36,552 nucleotides of DNA from Candidatus Nomurabacteria bacterium (GCA_903862255.1 CAIOXK010000005.1:1-36552), one strand, 5' to 3'. Shown: positions 19,985-30,089, numbered from the stretch's first letter. Made by a program: numbers and translations. The notes: a model not told the origin generated them from the letters alone.

Positions 19985-20052
19985 TCTGTCAATACCTTGT
20001 ACCAAATATTTGGTGCTATACTATTACCATTACTTATAAATAAAACGTATAC

Positions 20053-20427
20053 ATGATTGCACTATTTATCATCGGACATCTCGTACTCGGCTTATACTTC
20101 TTGCAAAGCGGTATTACCCATTTCTTCAAAGCTAATTATTTAGCAGGATATGCAACTTCAAAAGGCGTGCCTTTTGCCAAGGCCTCAGTTATAGCTTCAG
20201 GGGTACTATTTACTCTTGGTGGTGTTTCATTGATTGGATGGATTAGTCCTGAAATCGGACTCGGCTTATTAATTCTTGCCTTGTTGCCAATTACAACAAT
20301 GGTTCATAATTTTTGGTCTATTAAGGACCCAATGCAACGCGCGACAGAATATATTGCTTTCACAAAAAACGTAGCATTAATTGCGTCACTTGTATTGGCA
20401 CTTGCATACGTACTAGCAGTTGGGTAG
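20053..20427 (+). CDS. DoxX-family membrane protein
   Basis: Four TM segments; LGLYFLQSGITHFFKANYLAGYATSKGVPFAKASVIASGVLFTLGG. Confidence 0.75.
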   Translation: MIALFIIGHLVLGLYFLQSGITHFFKANYLAGYATSKGVPFAKASVIASGVLFTLGGVSLIGWISPEIGLGLLILALLPITTMVHNFWSIKDPMQRATEYIAFTKNVALIASLVLALAYVLAVG

Positions 20428-20428
20428 T

Positions 20429-20887
20429 ATGCGGTACTGGCTCTTAAAAAGTGAAGGCGATTGTTACTCAATCGATGATCTAAAAAAAGACAAAAGTACA
20501 GCCTGGACAGGGATCCGTAATTACCAAGCACGCAATTACATGCGTGATGATATGAAAAAGGGCGATATGGCCCTTTTTTATCATTCTAATTCAAAGCCGA
20601 ATGGTATATACGGTATTGCAAAAATTACAAGCAATGCTCATGCTGATGAAACTCAATTTGATGCAAAAGATGATCATTATGATCCGAAAAGTTCGAAATT
20701 AGATCCGCGATGGGTATGTACAGATGTTGGTTTTGTAAAAAAGTTTACTGAACCTATTTCATTAACTGAAATAAAACATGATCCACATCTTGAGGGAATG
20801 ATGGTAAGAGTCACGGGTAGTCGTTTATCGGTACAGCCTGTTTCAGAAAAACATTTTAACTATATAGTTAATCAGTTAGGGCAATAA
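20429..20887 (+). CDS. EVE-domain protein
   Basis: RYWLLKSEGDCYSIDDLKKDKSTAWTGIRNYQARNYMRDDMKKGDMALFYHSN pattern. Confidence 0.9.
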   Translation: MRYWLLKSEGDCYSIDDLKKDKSTAWTGIRNYQARNYMRDDMKKGDMALFYHSNSKPNGIYGIAKITSNAHADETQFDAKDDHYDPKSSKLDPRWVCTDVGFVKKFTEPISLTEIKHDPHLEGMMVRVTGSRLSVQPVSEKHFNYIVNQLGQ

Positions 20888-20889
20888 TA

Positions 20890-20925
20890 AAATCCCGCAT
20901 TTGAATGAATGCGGGATTTGTTTTA
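20890..20925. terminator. Bidirectional terminator between EVE gene and 20935 ORF
   Basis: AAATCCCGCATT-TGAATG-AATGCGGGATTTGTTTT. Confidence 0.8.
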
Positions 20926-20934
20926 GGTTAGAAG

Positions 20935-22257
20935 TTACTGAAAAGCCTCAACTAATGTTTTAAAATTTGGAATATTGAATGAGTACTCTTTTGTGTGGTT
21001 CCACCAAATTGAATAGTAATTCTCTTTTTCTACAATACTTTTCATTTTTTCAAACAACGGCATGTTGTTTTTCTTTAGCCATGCAGTGAATGGAGGAATG
21101 TCTTCTGTGGCCCACTGTATCGTTTTCGGTAGAAGGGCAGCAATATGATTTTCTGTAACAATGTCTACATTGGATACTAAATCAGCTACCTTGGCTAGAT
21201 CACTTAAGGCTAAATAAGCGTATGTAATGATACCGGGTACTGCGATATCAATCCATATTTCCAAAGGGGCGTACGAATACCATTTTTCGAACGCATCATA
21301 GCGCATCCTACCCGTTGCCTTGTAATATGAAACGGTAGCTGCAATAATTTTTTCAATGTTCTCATCCTTTTTCTTTTTTGGATAAGGAGGAAGAAAATTA
21401 ATAATAGTACTCCAACTATTCCGAAATTCTTTGTGCCAGCAGTCCATAATTTTTGCTACTATTGGCAGACACTGTTTTAGTATAGTGGTCCGCTCTTTAT
21501 CTTCAGTTTGAGATACTCGTTCTTCAATTTTGTTGAGCCAATGTTGAAATGTACTTTCTTTCTCAACATCAATATTGTCAATTAGAAGTGCCAGGAATGC
21601 TGTATCTTTTGTAATGAGATACGTTTGAAATACTGACGGCAAGTCTTTCTTGTCTATTTTTTCTACATAATTAAGATAGGCCTTACATTGAAATGAATTA
21701 AGCTGAATTTTTTTAGCAATGTAATTAAACGATTCAGGATTATTGAGGAGAAAAGTATTAAGAATTATTTCTGCTGCCTCCCGATTAATACCGTACTTTT
21801 TGGTTATTTCAACATATGAAATAACAGTGTCTTTATCAAAAAGTTCCACCGCCGTCAGGTTTTTAATCTGAGAAAAAATTGCAACTCTTTCTTCGTCATT
21901 TGCACGCGCTAGTAAATAACAGTACCCGTAATAATTGTCACAAAACTGTATTGCATTAATAATTATTGCTTTATTTTTTATTAGACTGCTGATGTTCTCT
22001 AACGGAGATAGTTCAGCAATTAGTTTCGATGAGAACGGCTCGGTTTGGCCTAGCAATGGTGCCACTTTATTTTTAAATAAAAGTCCTTTTTCAAAACCTT
22101 CTTTATTAAGGGTGTATACCATTTCAATCTCTTTCCAAGTAAAATCTTCTACTGCGGGACTCGTCATTTTGCCGAGAACGTATGCCAACACTTGTGCTGT
22201 AAGGCCCTCCTGATTCATATCAGGAGTGATCCACGATAAGGTTTCTTCTGTTTTCAT
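20935..22257 (-). CDS. Hypothetical 440-aa alpha-helical protein, family not recognised
   Basis: Long uninterrupted ORF, predicted mostly helical. Confidence 0.65.
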   Translation of the reverse strand: MKTEETLSWITPDMNQEGLTAQVLAYVLGKMTSPAVEDFTWKEIEMVYTLNKEGFEKGLLFKNKVAPLLGQTEPFSSKLIAELSPLENISSLIKNKAIIINAIQFCDNYYGYCYLLARANDEERVAIFSQIKNLTAVELFDKDTVISYVEITKKYGINREAAEIILNTFLLNNPESFNYIAKKIQLNSFQCKAYLNYVEKIDKKDLPSVFQTYLITKDTAFLALLIDNIDVEKESTFQHWLNKIEERVSQTEDKERTTILKQCLPIVAKIMDCWHKEFRNSWSTIINFLPPYPKKKKDENIEKIIAATVSYYKATGRMRYDAFEKWYSYAPLEIWIDIAVPGIITYAYLALSDLAKVADLVSNVDIVTENHIAALLPKTIQWATEDIPPFTAWLKKNNMPLFEKMKSIVEKENYYSIWWNHTKEYSFNIPNFKTLVEAFQ

Positions 22258-22278
22258 TTGTTTTTTTTAATTTTTTAT

Positions 22279-22300
22279 AACACTATATGATTTAAGTGTT
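22279..22300. promoter_or_regulatory. Operator-like inverted repeat AACACT-N10-AGTGTT in the divergent intergenic region
   Basis: 6-bp perfect arms next to minus-strand TTGACA (22307-22302). Confidence 0.35.
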
Positions 22301-22396
22301 TTGTCAATTAAACGCGAAAGGGGAGGACATAGCCTGTACTTTTTCTTTCTTTATGGTATAAAGAATAAAATGTAAACAATTAAAAAAGGAGGAACA

Positions 22397-23170
22397 ATGA
22401 GACTTGGAGACAGGTGGTACTTAACCGATATAAATTTTGAGAAAGTTTTTTCTGAGCTTGAAAAGATGGGGTTTGAACGGCCGTCAGTTCAAGAAGTTCG
22501 TATCAATATTCAGCGTAAAAATAGTATTCCTTATTTAAAAAAGAAATACGAAGGTGCTGAAAGAATTTATGAACATAAGCATCCTTCAAAGCCTCGCAAA
22601 GTATTTGTGGATACTACGCACGTTGACGCTATCAATGACATTAATGAGCACGATTTAATTTGGATTGGCTATGAGGACGAAAGAACAACAATACTATTCT
22701 TTTGGTTTCCAATAGTTCGGACACTTAATTTTGTTGATAATACTATCGATCATGCAAGAATGATGCTTGATTTTATGTACGCAATACCGGTATGTCCGGA
22801 GTGTGGTGATGATCTCGCCCCAGTATTTGTTGATAGTAAAATCGAAAACCTTATGAAATTCATATGTATTAATTCAAAGTTTATCCATAGTAAAGAATTT
22901 CTTAAGAAGCAATATTTTATTTTTGATGTCATTTTGCCAGAAAGAAGTAGTCAGTTGCTATTCGAAGGATTTCGGAAAAATTTGGAGTATCAGCACAAAA
23001 AGACTTTTATGGAGAATCCTCCTGGGAGTGCACGTTTCCAAAGAGCTGAAAGGAAAAAAGCTGCTCAGCAAAAATTTTATCAACAATTTAATACTTATGG
23101 CGACATCCGAAAAACTGACGACAGGTTTTACCACGATGGTCAGCATAATGATGGAGCGTATGGAGATTAA
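22397..23170 (+). CDS. Hypothetical protein, family not recognised
   Basis: Strong SD AAGGAGG (22386-22392) with extended -10 TGGTATAAA (22354-22362); CPECGD half zinc-knuckle only. Confidence 0.65.
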   Translation: MRLGDRWYLTDINFEKVFSELEKMGFERPSVQEVRINIQRKNSIPYLKKKYEGAERIYEHKHPSKPRKVFVDTTHVDAINDINEHDLIWIGYEDERTTILFFWFPIVRTLNFVDNTIDHARMMLDFMYAIPVCPECGDDLAPVFVDSKIENLMKFICINSKFIHSKEFLKKQYFIFDVILPERSSQLLFEGFRKNLEYQHKKTFMENPPGSARFQRAERKKAAQQKFYQQFNTYGDIRKTDDRFYHDGQHNDGAYGD

Positions 23171-23207
23171 AAAAGAGCCTTTTGCAGACATGCAAAGGGC
23201 TTTTTAT
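23169..23207 (+). terminator. Rho-independent terminator
   Basis: AAAAAGAGCCTTTTGCA-GACA-TGCAAAGGGCTTTTT. Confidence 0.8.
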
Positions 23208-23286
23208 GTAAATGCTATATTTTCTTAAGATATTTTTTAGCAGACATCTACTATGATAGATTGATGCTCGCTGGTATACTTATTGC

Positions 23287-25410
23287 ATGACCGTCCCTTA
23301 TGACCCTGAGCACATTACGTATATTGCAGAAACTGATTATCGTAATCAGCGAGCACGCTTTGGAATAAAAAGTCGCGACCGAACTCGTCACATGTACGTG
23401 ATCGGAAAATCAGGTGTAGGTAAATCTACATTACTAGAAAACATGGCTATCCAAGACATTAGCCGAGGCGAAGGGTTGGCAGTGCTGGACCCCCACGGTA
23501 GTTTTGCAGAAAAAATGTTGGACTATATCCCTGAGCACCGTATTAAAGACGTGATCTATTTTGCGCCATTTGATACTGATTATCCAATTTCATTCAATGT
23601 GCTCGAGGATGTGGGTGCAGATAAACGTCACTTTGTAGCATCTGGATTGATGAGCACATTCAAAAAGATTTGGGTAGATGCCTGGAGTGCTCGTATGGAA
23701 TACATCCTCAACAATATTCTATTGGCATTGCTTGAATATCCTGAAGCGACACTGCTTGGTGTGAATCGCATGCTTTCTGATAAGCCATTTCGTGACAAGG
23801 TTGTTGCTCAGGTTACTGACCCAGGAGTGGCCGCTTTTTGGAATGATGAATTCGCAAAATATGGTGATCGCTATATGCAAGAAGCAGGTGCTGCTATTCA
23901 AAACAAGATTGGTCAATTTACAGCAAATCCACTGATTCGAAATATTATCGGTCAGCCAAAGTCTAGTTTTGATATTCGTGAGGCCATGGACAATCAAAAG
24001 ATTTTGATTGTTAACCTTTCAAAGGGGCGTATTGGTGAACAAAATACTAGTTTGCTAGGAAGTATGATTATTACTAAGATTTATCTTGCAGCAATGAGTC
24101 GTGCAGACGCGACCCCTGGTCGCCTGGCGGAATTACCAAACTTTTATTTCTATGTCGACGAATTTCAATCATTTGCAAATGAATCATTCGCAAATATTCT
24201 TTCTGAAGCGCGTAAGTATAAATTAGCACTAATCATTGCCCATCAATATGTGGCGCAAATGGAAGAATCTGTTCGTGATGCGGTATTCGGTAACGTTGGT
24301 ACAAGTATTAGTTTCCGCGTAGGTCCGCTTGATGGAGAGCTGCTAGAAAAAGTTTTTTCACCACAATTTACAGCCAATGACTTGGTTAACTTAGGTATGG
24401 CACAAATTTATTTATCACTGCTTATTAATGATATTGGATCAGCCCCTTTTTCTGCTCGTACAATACCGCCTATACCGCGTCCAGCTATTACGTACAGAAA
24501 TGATGTAATTGAAATCTCTCGACAAAACTTTGCTGCTGGTAGGGAAATGGTGGTACATAATATTAACGACTGGTTTGGCCCTGCCTCAGCACCTGCCCCA
24601 GAAAAACCAAAAAAACAAACAGAAAATCCTGGTGCACAATTTGCTCAACCCCAGCGCCCAATTTCCCCTGAACTACAACAAACCCTAGAGCAACGCGCTA
24701 ATGGCGATAATACTACGGCAACACCTGCTCCTGCTGCAAAGCCATGGACTCCAAAACCCCGTGATAATTCTCAAGGCAACACCCCAACACATACGCCATT
24801 TAAGAAAGCATTTACTGCAACGCCACCGATTGTTCAAAGAGAAGAATTGCCCGCGTCAACTGCTCCAACGAGAGTATTCCGCCCAATTTCTCGTGATACG
24901 GTGCAAGTTAAAAAACCAATGGCCGGGGTAAATATTCCAAATATGAATCAGTCTAAAAATTCAACACCGAGTGCTGATATTAGTCCTGCCTTAACTGAAC
25001 TTCTTGCGTCGATTGATTTGTCTGAAAAAAAGTCAACTGTTTCAGTAAGTACACCTTTTGTTGGTGAAAAAACACTACGAGATGCAATTCCACCAGTGAA
25101 ATTAACAGAACGTGGTCCAACAGAAAAAAATAGAGATTTACTAAAGGCTGCATTATTGAGTGCGATGGGGGATACAAGTCCTACTCCAAAATCAGAAACA
25201 CTTGTAGTTGCTGCACCAGAAATTGCTCAACCAAATCCAGTTATTCCTGTTTCATTGCAAATGCCGATTGTAGAAAATCCTTCAACTCCGACTTCTTCGC
25301 CAGCGCCACAAAGTCCAATTGTAGTGACTCCTCCGCAATCAAATGCAGCAACTGTTACTCTGCAATCAGAAGAAATTCCGTATCAAGAACTCCGTAAAAT
25401 TTTAGAATAA
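23287..25410 (+). CDS. VirD4/TraG-like (DUF87/TraM-recognition) ATPase with Pro/Thr-rich C-terminal tail
   Basis: Walker A VIGKSGVGKSTLL, GLAVLDPHGSFAEKML, Walker B FYFYVDEFQSFAN, LIIAHQYVAQM; low-complexity tail from about residue 435. Confidence 0.87.
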   Translation: MTVPYDPEHITYIAETDYRNQRARFGIKSRDRTRHMYVIGKSGVGKSTLLENMAIQDISRGEGLAVLDPHGSFAEKMLDYIPEHRIKDVIYFAPFDTDYPISFNVLEDVGADKRHFVASGLMSTFKKIWVDAWSARMEYILNNILLALLEYPEATLLGVNRMLSDKPFRDKVVAQVTDPGVAAFWNDEFAKYGDRYMQEAGAAIQNKIGQFTANPLIRNIIGQPKSSFDIREAMDNQKILIVNLSKGRIGEQNTSLLGSMIITKIYLAAMSRADATPGRLAELPNFYFYVDEFQSFANESFANILSEARKYKLALIIAHQYVAQMEESVRDAVFGNVGTSISFRVGPLDGELLEKVFSPQFTANDLVNLGMAQIYLSLLINDIGSAPFSARTIPPIPRPAITYRNDVIEISRQNFAAGREMVVHNINDWFGPASAPAPEKPKKQTENPGAQFAQPQRPISPELQQTLEQRANGDNTTATPAPAAKPWTPKPRDNSQGNTPTHTPFKKAFTATPPIVQREELPASTAPTRVFRPISRDTVQVKKPMAGVNIPNMNQSKNSTPSADISPALTELLASIDLSEKKSTVSVSTPFVGEKTLRDAIPPVKLTERGPTEKNRDLLKAALLSAMGDTSPTPKSETLVVAAPEIAQPNPVIPVSLQMPIVENPSTPTSSPAPQSPIVVTPPQSNAATVTLQSEEIPYQELRKILE

Positions 25411-25428
25411 TAACAATTATAAAAACAC

Positions 25429-26592
25429 ATGAAATATATTCTATGGTTATTTCTTGGCGTCTTGTTATTGCCGCAATTTGTTTTTGCTGACATAAAAATA
25501 AATGAAGTGGCATGGATGGGGACTGCTAAGAGTCAATATAGTGAATGGCTCGAATTATATAATGATGGACAAAATGCAGTCTCGCTTGCCGGCTGGAAAC
25601 TATATAAAGCTGGAAGTGAACTTGTATTTACTTTGACAAAAACAATTGCGCCAAAAGGATACTTATTAATTGAACGAACCACAGCCAGTGCGCCAGATGC
25701 TGTTTCAGGGATACATGATGAAGCTGGTGCATTTGGCGCTAGTGGTCTTAGAAATACAGGTGAAGATCTCGTATTGAAAGATAAGGATGGTGCAGTGAAA
25801 GACATGCTTTCATTTGCCTCAGGATGGCCGGCAGGAGACGTTGATACAAATAAGAGTATGCAATGGAGTGGTGATAAATGGATTACAGCTACTCCGACGC
25901 CAGATGCTATAAATGCTACTGTTACAGATATTCCGGCTTCAGTACCGAGTACTAGTTCGACTTCTACTACACCAAAGACAAACACTAGTTCTTCTAATCC
26001 CGCTAACAGTACAGGTACAACAAAAGATACAAATAACACAAAATCAAAATCAATTACTGTAAAATCAAAAATTACGATTACTCCACCAAAAAATATTTTT
26101 CAAGGAGTAAGAAATGAGTATGATGCAACATTTGATATTGACGCAACACTCAAAACGCCGCAAGGATATTTTTATTGGAATATGGGAGATGGTACAACAT
26201 ATATACAGTCTGCACTTGTGCCAATTGCTTATACGTATCATTATCCTGGTACATATACAATTAGTCTCTCGTACTATTCTTCTGCGACTGCTTCGAAGCC
26301 GTTTCTTCAAACAACTACGGCAATTGTTGTTACCGCACCCTTGGCTACAGTAGAGGCTATAAACAATGGGGCAGCGTTACAGATAACTAATAACACCACG
26401 AAAGCTATGGATATTGGTCACTGGCCAATTACTATGAGTGAAGGTATTAGGTCTATGTCAGAACTAACTGTGATCGCTGCCAAGGCCCATATTATCGTTA
26501 GTGCACAGATATTGGGAGTACCGGCAATCCATAACCCAACATTGAGCACTCCTGATGGGACGAAAGTAATAGCGCTAACTAAAAAGAAGTAA
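25429..26592 (+). CDS. Secreted lamin-tail-domain + PKD-like protein
   Basis: Signal peptide; IKINEVAWMGTAKSQYSEWLELYNDGQNAVSLAGWKLY (LTD); YFYWNMGDGTTYIQSALVPIAYTYHYPGTYTISLSY (PKD). Confidence 0.83.
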   Translation: MKYILWLFLGVLLLPQFVFADIKINEVAWMGTAKSQYSEWLELYNDGQNAVSLAGWKLYKAGSELVFTLTKTIAPKGYLLIERTTASAPDAVSGIHDEAGAFGASGLRNTGEDLVLKDKDGAVKDMLSFASGWPAGDVDTNKSMQWSGDKWITATPTPDAINATVTDIPASVPSTSSTSTTPKTNTSSSNPANSTGTTKDTNNTKSKSITVKSKITITPPKNIFQGVRNEYDATFDIDATLKTPQGYFYWNMGDGTTYIQSALVPIAYTYHYPGTYTISLSYYSSATASKPFLQTTTAIVVTAPLATVEAINNGAALQITNNTTKAMDIGHWPITMSEGIRSMSELTVIAAKAHIIVSAQILGVPAIHNPTLSTPDGTKVIALTKKK

Positions 26593-26596
26593 TCCT

Positions 26597-26640
26597 AACA
26601 AAAACACTACGCTGTATAACGTAGTGTTTTTGTTATTTTT
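26597..26640. terminator. Strong terminator hairpin
   Basis: AACAAAAACACTACG-CTGTATAA-CGTAGTGTTTTTGTTATTTTT. Confidence 0.85.
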
Positions 26641-26668
26641 GATATAAGCCTTGTTTTACTCCTTACCT

Positions 26669-27526
26669 TTATGGGGTAGAAGGAGTAATCTTTTTTACAT
26701 TTGTAGGAGTGAGAGGGCTTGTCATACGAGCTGTCGTAGCTGTCTGTGTAGCTGTTACTGTAGTAGTAGGTTCTTGAAGTGCTGCAGTAGCAGAGTTAGG
26801 CACAGTAGTAACAGCAGTATTAATAGTGTCAATTTCTTTAGCAAGAATTTGTACTTCTTGGTTTGAAACTTTAGCCAATGTAGCATCAACGGTTTTGATA
26901 GCATCAGCCTTACCGGTGTCTTGTGTATTTGTACTATCTGAAGAGTTCTGAATTGCAGTCTTGTTTGCTTTGAGAGTTTGCTCCAAAGATGTGGTTACAG
27001 TAAGGGCCGTATTGGGTGACTGATCACTGAGTGTTGTCAGATCGGCAGAAAGAGCGACAACGTGATTATTAATAGCTTTTTCAGCAGTCTGTTGCTTGGC
27101 TTGAGTTAAAGAGTTTGTTTGTGCTAATGTTTGAATTTCGCTTACACGATTCTCAATACGATTTTTCTGCCATAACACTTTTTCTTCAGGTGTTTTTAAA
27201 AAGAGACCTTTTACTTCTTCGTTCACATTGATCTTAAACGAATACAATGGGTCGCCCGGAAGAGCATTACTAGCAACTGCAGAAACACTGCCAGCTATAA
27301 AGACAAGAAACATCATACTTGAGAGTGCAATACGTAAACCATGCTGCACGCCGCGTTTAAAGAAAGAATCAGTTACCAATACTGGAGCACTAATCACGAT
27401 ACGAGCAGCATGAGCGCGCATTAAATTGCGCTCTTCTGTTGTAAGAGTGATAGTCTTCAGTTTTTTTAGTGTTGATAATTTCTTTTCCATATATAGTGTG
27501 TTATTGATCTTTTTCTCGCTCATCAA
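26669..27526 (-). CDS. DUF5667-like membrane protein, putative anti-sigma factor (alternative start at 27490)
   Basis: TM segment ALSSMMFLVFIAGSVSAVASNALPGDPLYSFKINVNEEVKGLFLKTPEEKVLWQ; immediately downstream of and overlapping the sigma factor. Confidence 0.72.
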   Translation of the reverse strand: MMSEKKINNTLYMEKKLSTLKKLKTITLTTEERNLMRAHAARIVISAPVLVTDSFFKRGVQHGLRIALSSMMFLVFIAGSVSAVASNALPGDPLYSFKINVNEEVKGLFLKTPEEKVLWQKNRIENRVSEIQTLAQTNSLTQAKQQTAEKAINNHVVALSADLTTLSDQSPNTALTVTTSLEQTLKANKTAIQNSSDSTNTQDTGKADAIKTVDATLAKVSNQEVQILAKEIDTINTAVTTVPNSATAALQEPTTTVTATQTATTARMTSPLTPTNVKKITPSTP

Positions 27527-28031
27527 AAGCGCTACGCAATTTTCTGATAATGCGATGAATGCGTACAGTCATTGCATTGACACTCTTACCATATAGAGTA
27601 GCTATTTCCTCAATAGGCTTTTCTTCAGTAAATCGCAAAAAGATAATCTGTTTGCTTTCTTCGTCCAAAGTTTCTAACAAGCTTCGCACAGTTTCAATAT
27701 CGTCACCGCGGAATACTTCATCAACAGCTTTGTTAGATCCTGGATCAAATCCAGCTTCCATCAAAGTATCAAGAGAAGCTGATTTAGCTTTCTTGAAGTA
27801 GTCGATTGTCGCATTACGGGCTGTTCGGTACAGAAATGCCTCGTTGTGTTCAATAGTTTTTCCAGAGGCAAGGTATAGCCAAGTTTTGGTAAATGTGTCC
27901 TGAGTGATATCAAGGGCTACTGCGCGATTTGTTACCCGGAAGTAAATAAAGCGGAAGATAGCGTCTTGATGGGCCTCAACCATGTCAAAAAAGTGCTGTT
28001 CCTTATCCTTAGACGAATCATTCGCATCCAT
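27501..28031 (-). CDS. ECF-type RNA polymerase sigma factor
   Basis: DAIFRFIYFRVTNRAVALDITQDTFTKTWLYL (region 2), DEESKQIIFLRFTEEKPIEEIATLYGKSVNAMTVRIHRIIRKLR (region 4); start set to MDANDSS. Confidence 0.9.
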   Translation of the reverse strand: MDANDSSKDKEQHFFDMVEAHQDAIFRFIYFRVTNRAVALDITQDTFTKTWLYLASGKTIEHNEAFLYRTARNATIDYFKKAKSASLDTLMEAGFDPGSNKAVDEVFRGDDIETVRSLLETLDEESKQIIFLRFTEEKPIEEIATLYGKSVNAMTVRIHRIIRKLRSAFDEREKDQ

Positions 28032-28086
28032 ATTACAATTATACACAACAATAGGGCATTATTACACTATTTGGTATACTGTCGGC

Positions 28087-29316
28087 ATGAAAAACCAGAC
28101 AGAGCAAAAGAAAGTAGTCATTATTGGGGGTGGTTTTGCTGGTATTGAAGTAGCTCGATTGCTCTCAAAAGACGGTTTGGCTGAGGTAACTCTGGTCTCA
28201 AAAAATACTTGTTTTCAGTACTATCCAAACCTTTATCGTTTAGTGGTAGGGGCAACGGTAAATCAGGTATCTATCCCATTAAGTAGTATTTTTTCAAAAA
28301 AGGTTAATTTGATTATTGATACCTATGTAAGCATGGATGCGACACAAAAAACCCTTACCTTGAAAAGTGGGGTAGTTGTGCCGTATGACTATGTAGTTAT
28401 GGCATTAGGTAGTGAGCCAAACTATTTTGGTATTGATGGTATGGAAGTTCATTCTAAGAGTTTTCTTTCAGTTGAAAAAGCACTCGCACTCAAAGCATAC
28501 CTTTTGCAACAGATTACAGATTCAAAAGGTTTGTCGACAGATGAGGCAAAGAAAAAACTTCATACTATTATTGTTGGTGCTGGACCTTCTGGTACAGAGT
28601 TGGCAGGTGCGCTTGGGCCATTTCTTAAGGGTGAAGCGAAGAAGGCTGGTGTAGATCCAAAACTTATTAGTATTGATTTGTTAGATTCAGCTCCTCGAGT
28701 GCTTTCAGCTATTCCAGAAAAAGGTTCACAACTTGTAACTGCACAATTAAAAAAGAACGGAGTTACTGTTTATAGTAATTATGGTGTGAATGCTTGTGAT
28801 GGTGATTGTATTTCTGTTACAGACCGTGCCTCAACTGAGGTTGCGTCAGGTGAAGTAAAAACATTACGCTTTGAAGCTTCGACAGTGATCTGGACTGCTG
28901 GTACAAAAATTAGCACTGTTTTTGCAATTATTCCTGGAGTAGTAATGACAGAAAAGAAGCGTGTACAGGTTACTCCAAAACTGACATTGCCAACCGATGA
29001 CACTATTTATATTGCTGGGGATGGTACAGGGACTCCATATAGTGGATTAGCTCAGACAGCAATTGACCAAGGTCAGTATTTAGCAACTGCAATTTCAAAC
29101 CGCATTCATGGAATAGCTGTTGCAGATTATATGCCGAAGCAGGGAACCTTTGTTATTCCTGTTGGTAAATATTGGGCAATTTTAAATCATAAAACATTAG
29201 TAGTAAGTGGCTTGCTAGCATTTATTATTCGATTTATTGTTGATGCAAAATATTTTATGAGTATTACTTCATTTAGTCATGTTATTACTATGCTTAAGAA
29301 AGATACGAGTGCGTAA
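28087..29316 (+). CDS. Type II NADH dehydrogenase-like FAD-dependent oxidoreductase
   Basis: VVIIGGGFAGIEVARLL, IIVGAGPSGTELAGALG, IYIAGDGTGTPYSGLAQTAIDQGQYLA; C-terminal hydrophobic anchor; start at MKNQTEQ rather than 27982. Confidence 0.87.
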   Translation: MKNQTEQKKVVIIGGGFAGIEVARLLSKDGLAEVTLVSKNTCFQYYPNLYRLVVGATVNQVSIPLSSIFSKKVNLIIDTYVSMDATQKTLTLKSGVVVPYDYVVMALGSEPNYFGIDGMEVHSKSFLSVEKALALKAYLLQQITDSKGLSTDEAKKKLHTIIVGAGPSGTELAGALGPFLKGEAKKAGVDPKLISIDLLDSAPRVLSAIPEKGSQLVTAQLKKNGVTVYSNYGVNACDGDCISVTDRASTEVASGEVKTLRFEASTVIWTAGTKISTVFAIIPGVVMTEKKRVQVTPKLTLPTDDTIYIAGDGTGTPYSGLAQTAIDQGQYLATAISNRIHGIAVADYMPKQGTFVIPVGKYWAILNHKTLVVSGLLAFIIRFIVDAKYFMSITSFSHVITMLKKDTSA

Positions 29317-30089
29317 TGAAAACTGACTGGAACAATGTCGCACAATGGTACGACAACTATCTCGAAGGTGACGATACCTATCAAGCGGCTGTTATTGCAC
29401 CAAATATTCTTCGGCTTATCGATCCTAAGAAAGGCAAACGCCTGTTAGATGTTGCTTGTGGACAAGGATATTTTGCACGTCTGTGTGCTGATAAAGGTGC
29501 AGAAGTTGTGGGAGTTGATCAATCTGCAGTTTTAATTGAAAAAGCAAAAACTCAAGCTGGTGAAAAAGAATTTTATGTAGTCGGCAATGCTGAGACACTC
29601 GATGCCTATAAGCTAGAGATGTTTGATACAGTCTTTACCGTGTTAGCATTAGAAAATATTAAAAATATTACTGCAGTGATGGAAGGTATTCAGCAAGTAG
29701 TGAAACCAGATGGTAAGGTGGTCTTTGTATTACTTCACCCAGCATTTCGCATTCCGCAACATTCTGATTGGGGGTATGATAGTAAAAAAACCGTGCAATA
29801 TCGCAAGGTAGAAAAATATTTATCCGAGGTTTCTATTCCGATCGAACTTAGTCCATTTAAAGGAAAATCGACCCATTCGACTGGCTCAGGGCAAGCAACC
29901 ACTACAGTTACATTTCACCGTTCGCTGCAATGGTATATGAAAGCATTTCGTAATGCAGGATTTGCGATAACAAATATTGAAGAATGGAACTCTCATAAGA
30001 AGTCACAACCAGGCCCACGACAAGTAGCCGAAGATGCTGCCCGCAAAGAAATTCCGATGTTTCTCGCTTTAGAGCTTAGGAAGATATAG
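29316..30089 (+). CDS. Class I SAM-dependent methyltransferase
   Basis: RLLDVACGQGYFARLCADKGAEVVGVDQSAVLIEKAK; TAATG overlap with upstream gene. Confidence 0.87.
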   Translation: MKTDWNNVAQWYDNYLEGDDTYQAAVIAPNILRLIDPKKGKRLLDVACGQGYFARLCADKGAEVVGVDQSAVLIEKAKTQAGEKEFYVVGNAETLDAYKLEMFDTVFTVLALENIKNITAVMEGIQQVVKPDGKVVFVLLHPAFRIPQHSDWGYDSKKTVQYRKVEKYLSEVSIPIELSPFKGKSTHSTGSGQATTTVTFHRSLQWYMKAFRNAGFAITNIEEWNSHKKSQPGPRQVAEDAARKEIPMFLALELRKI

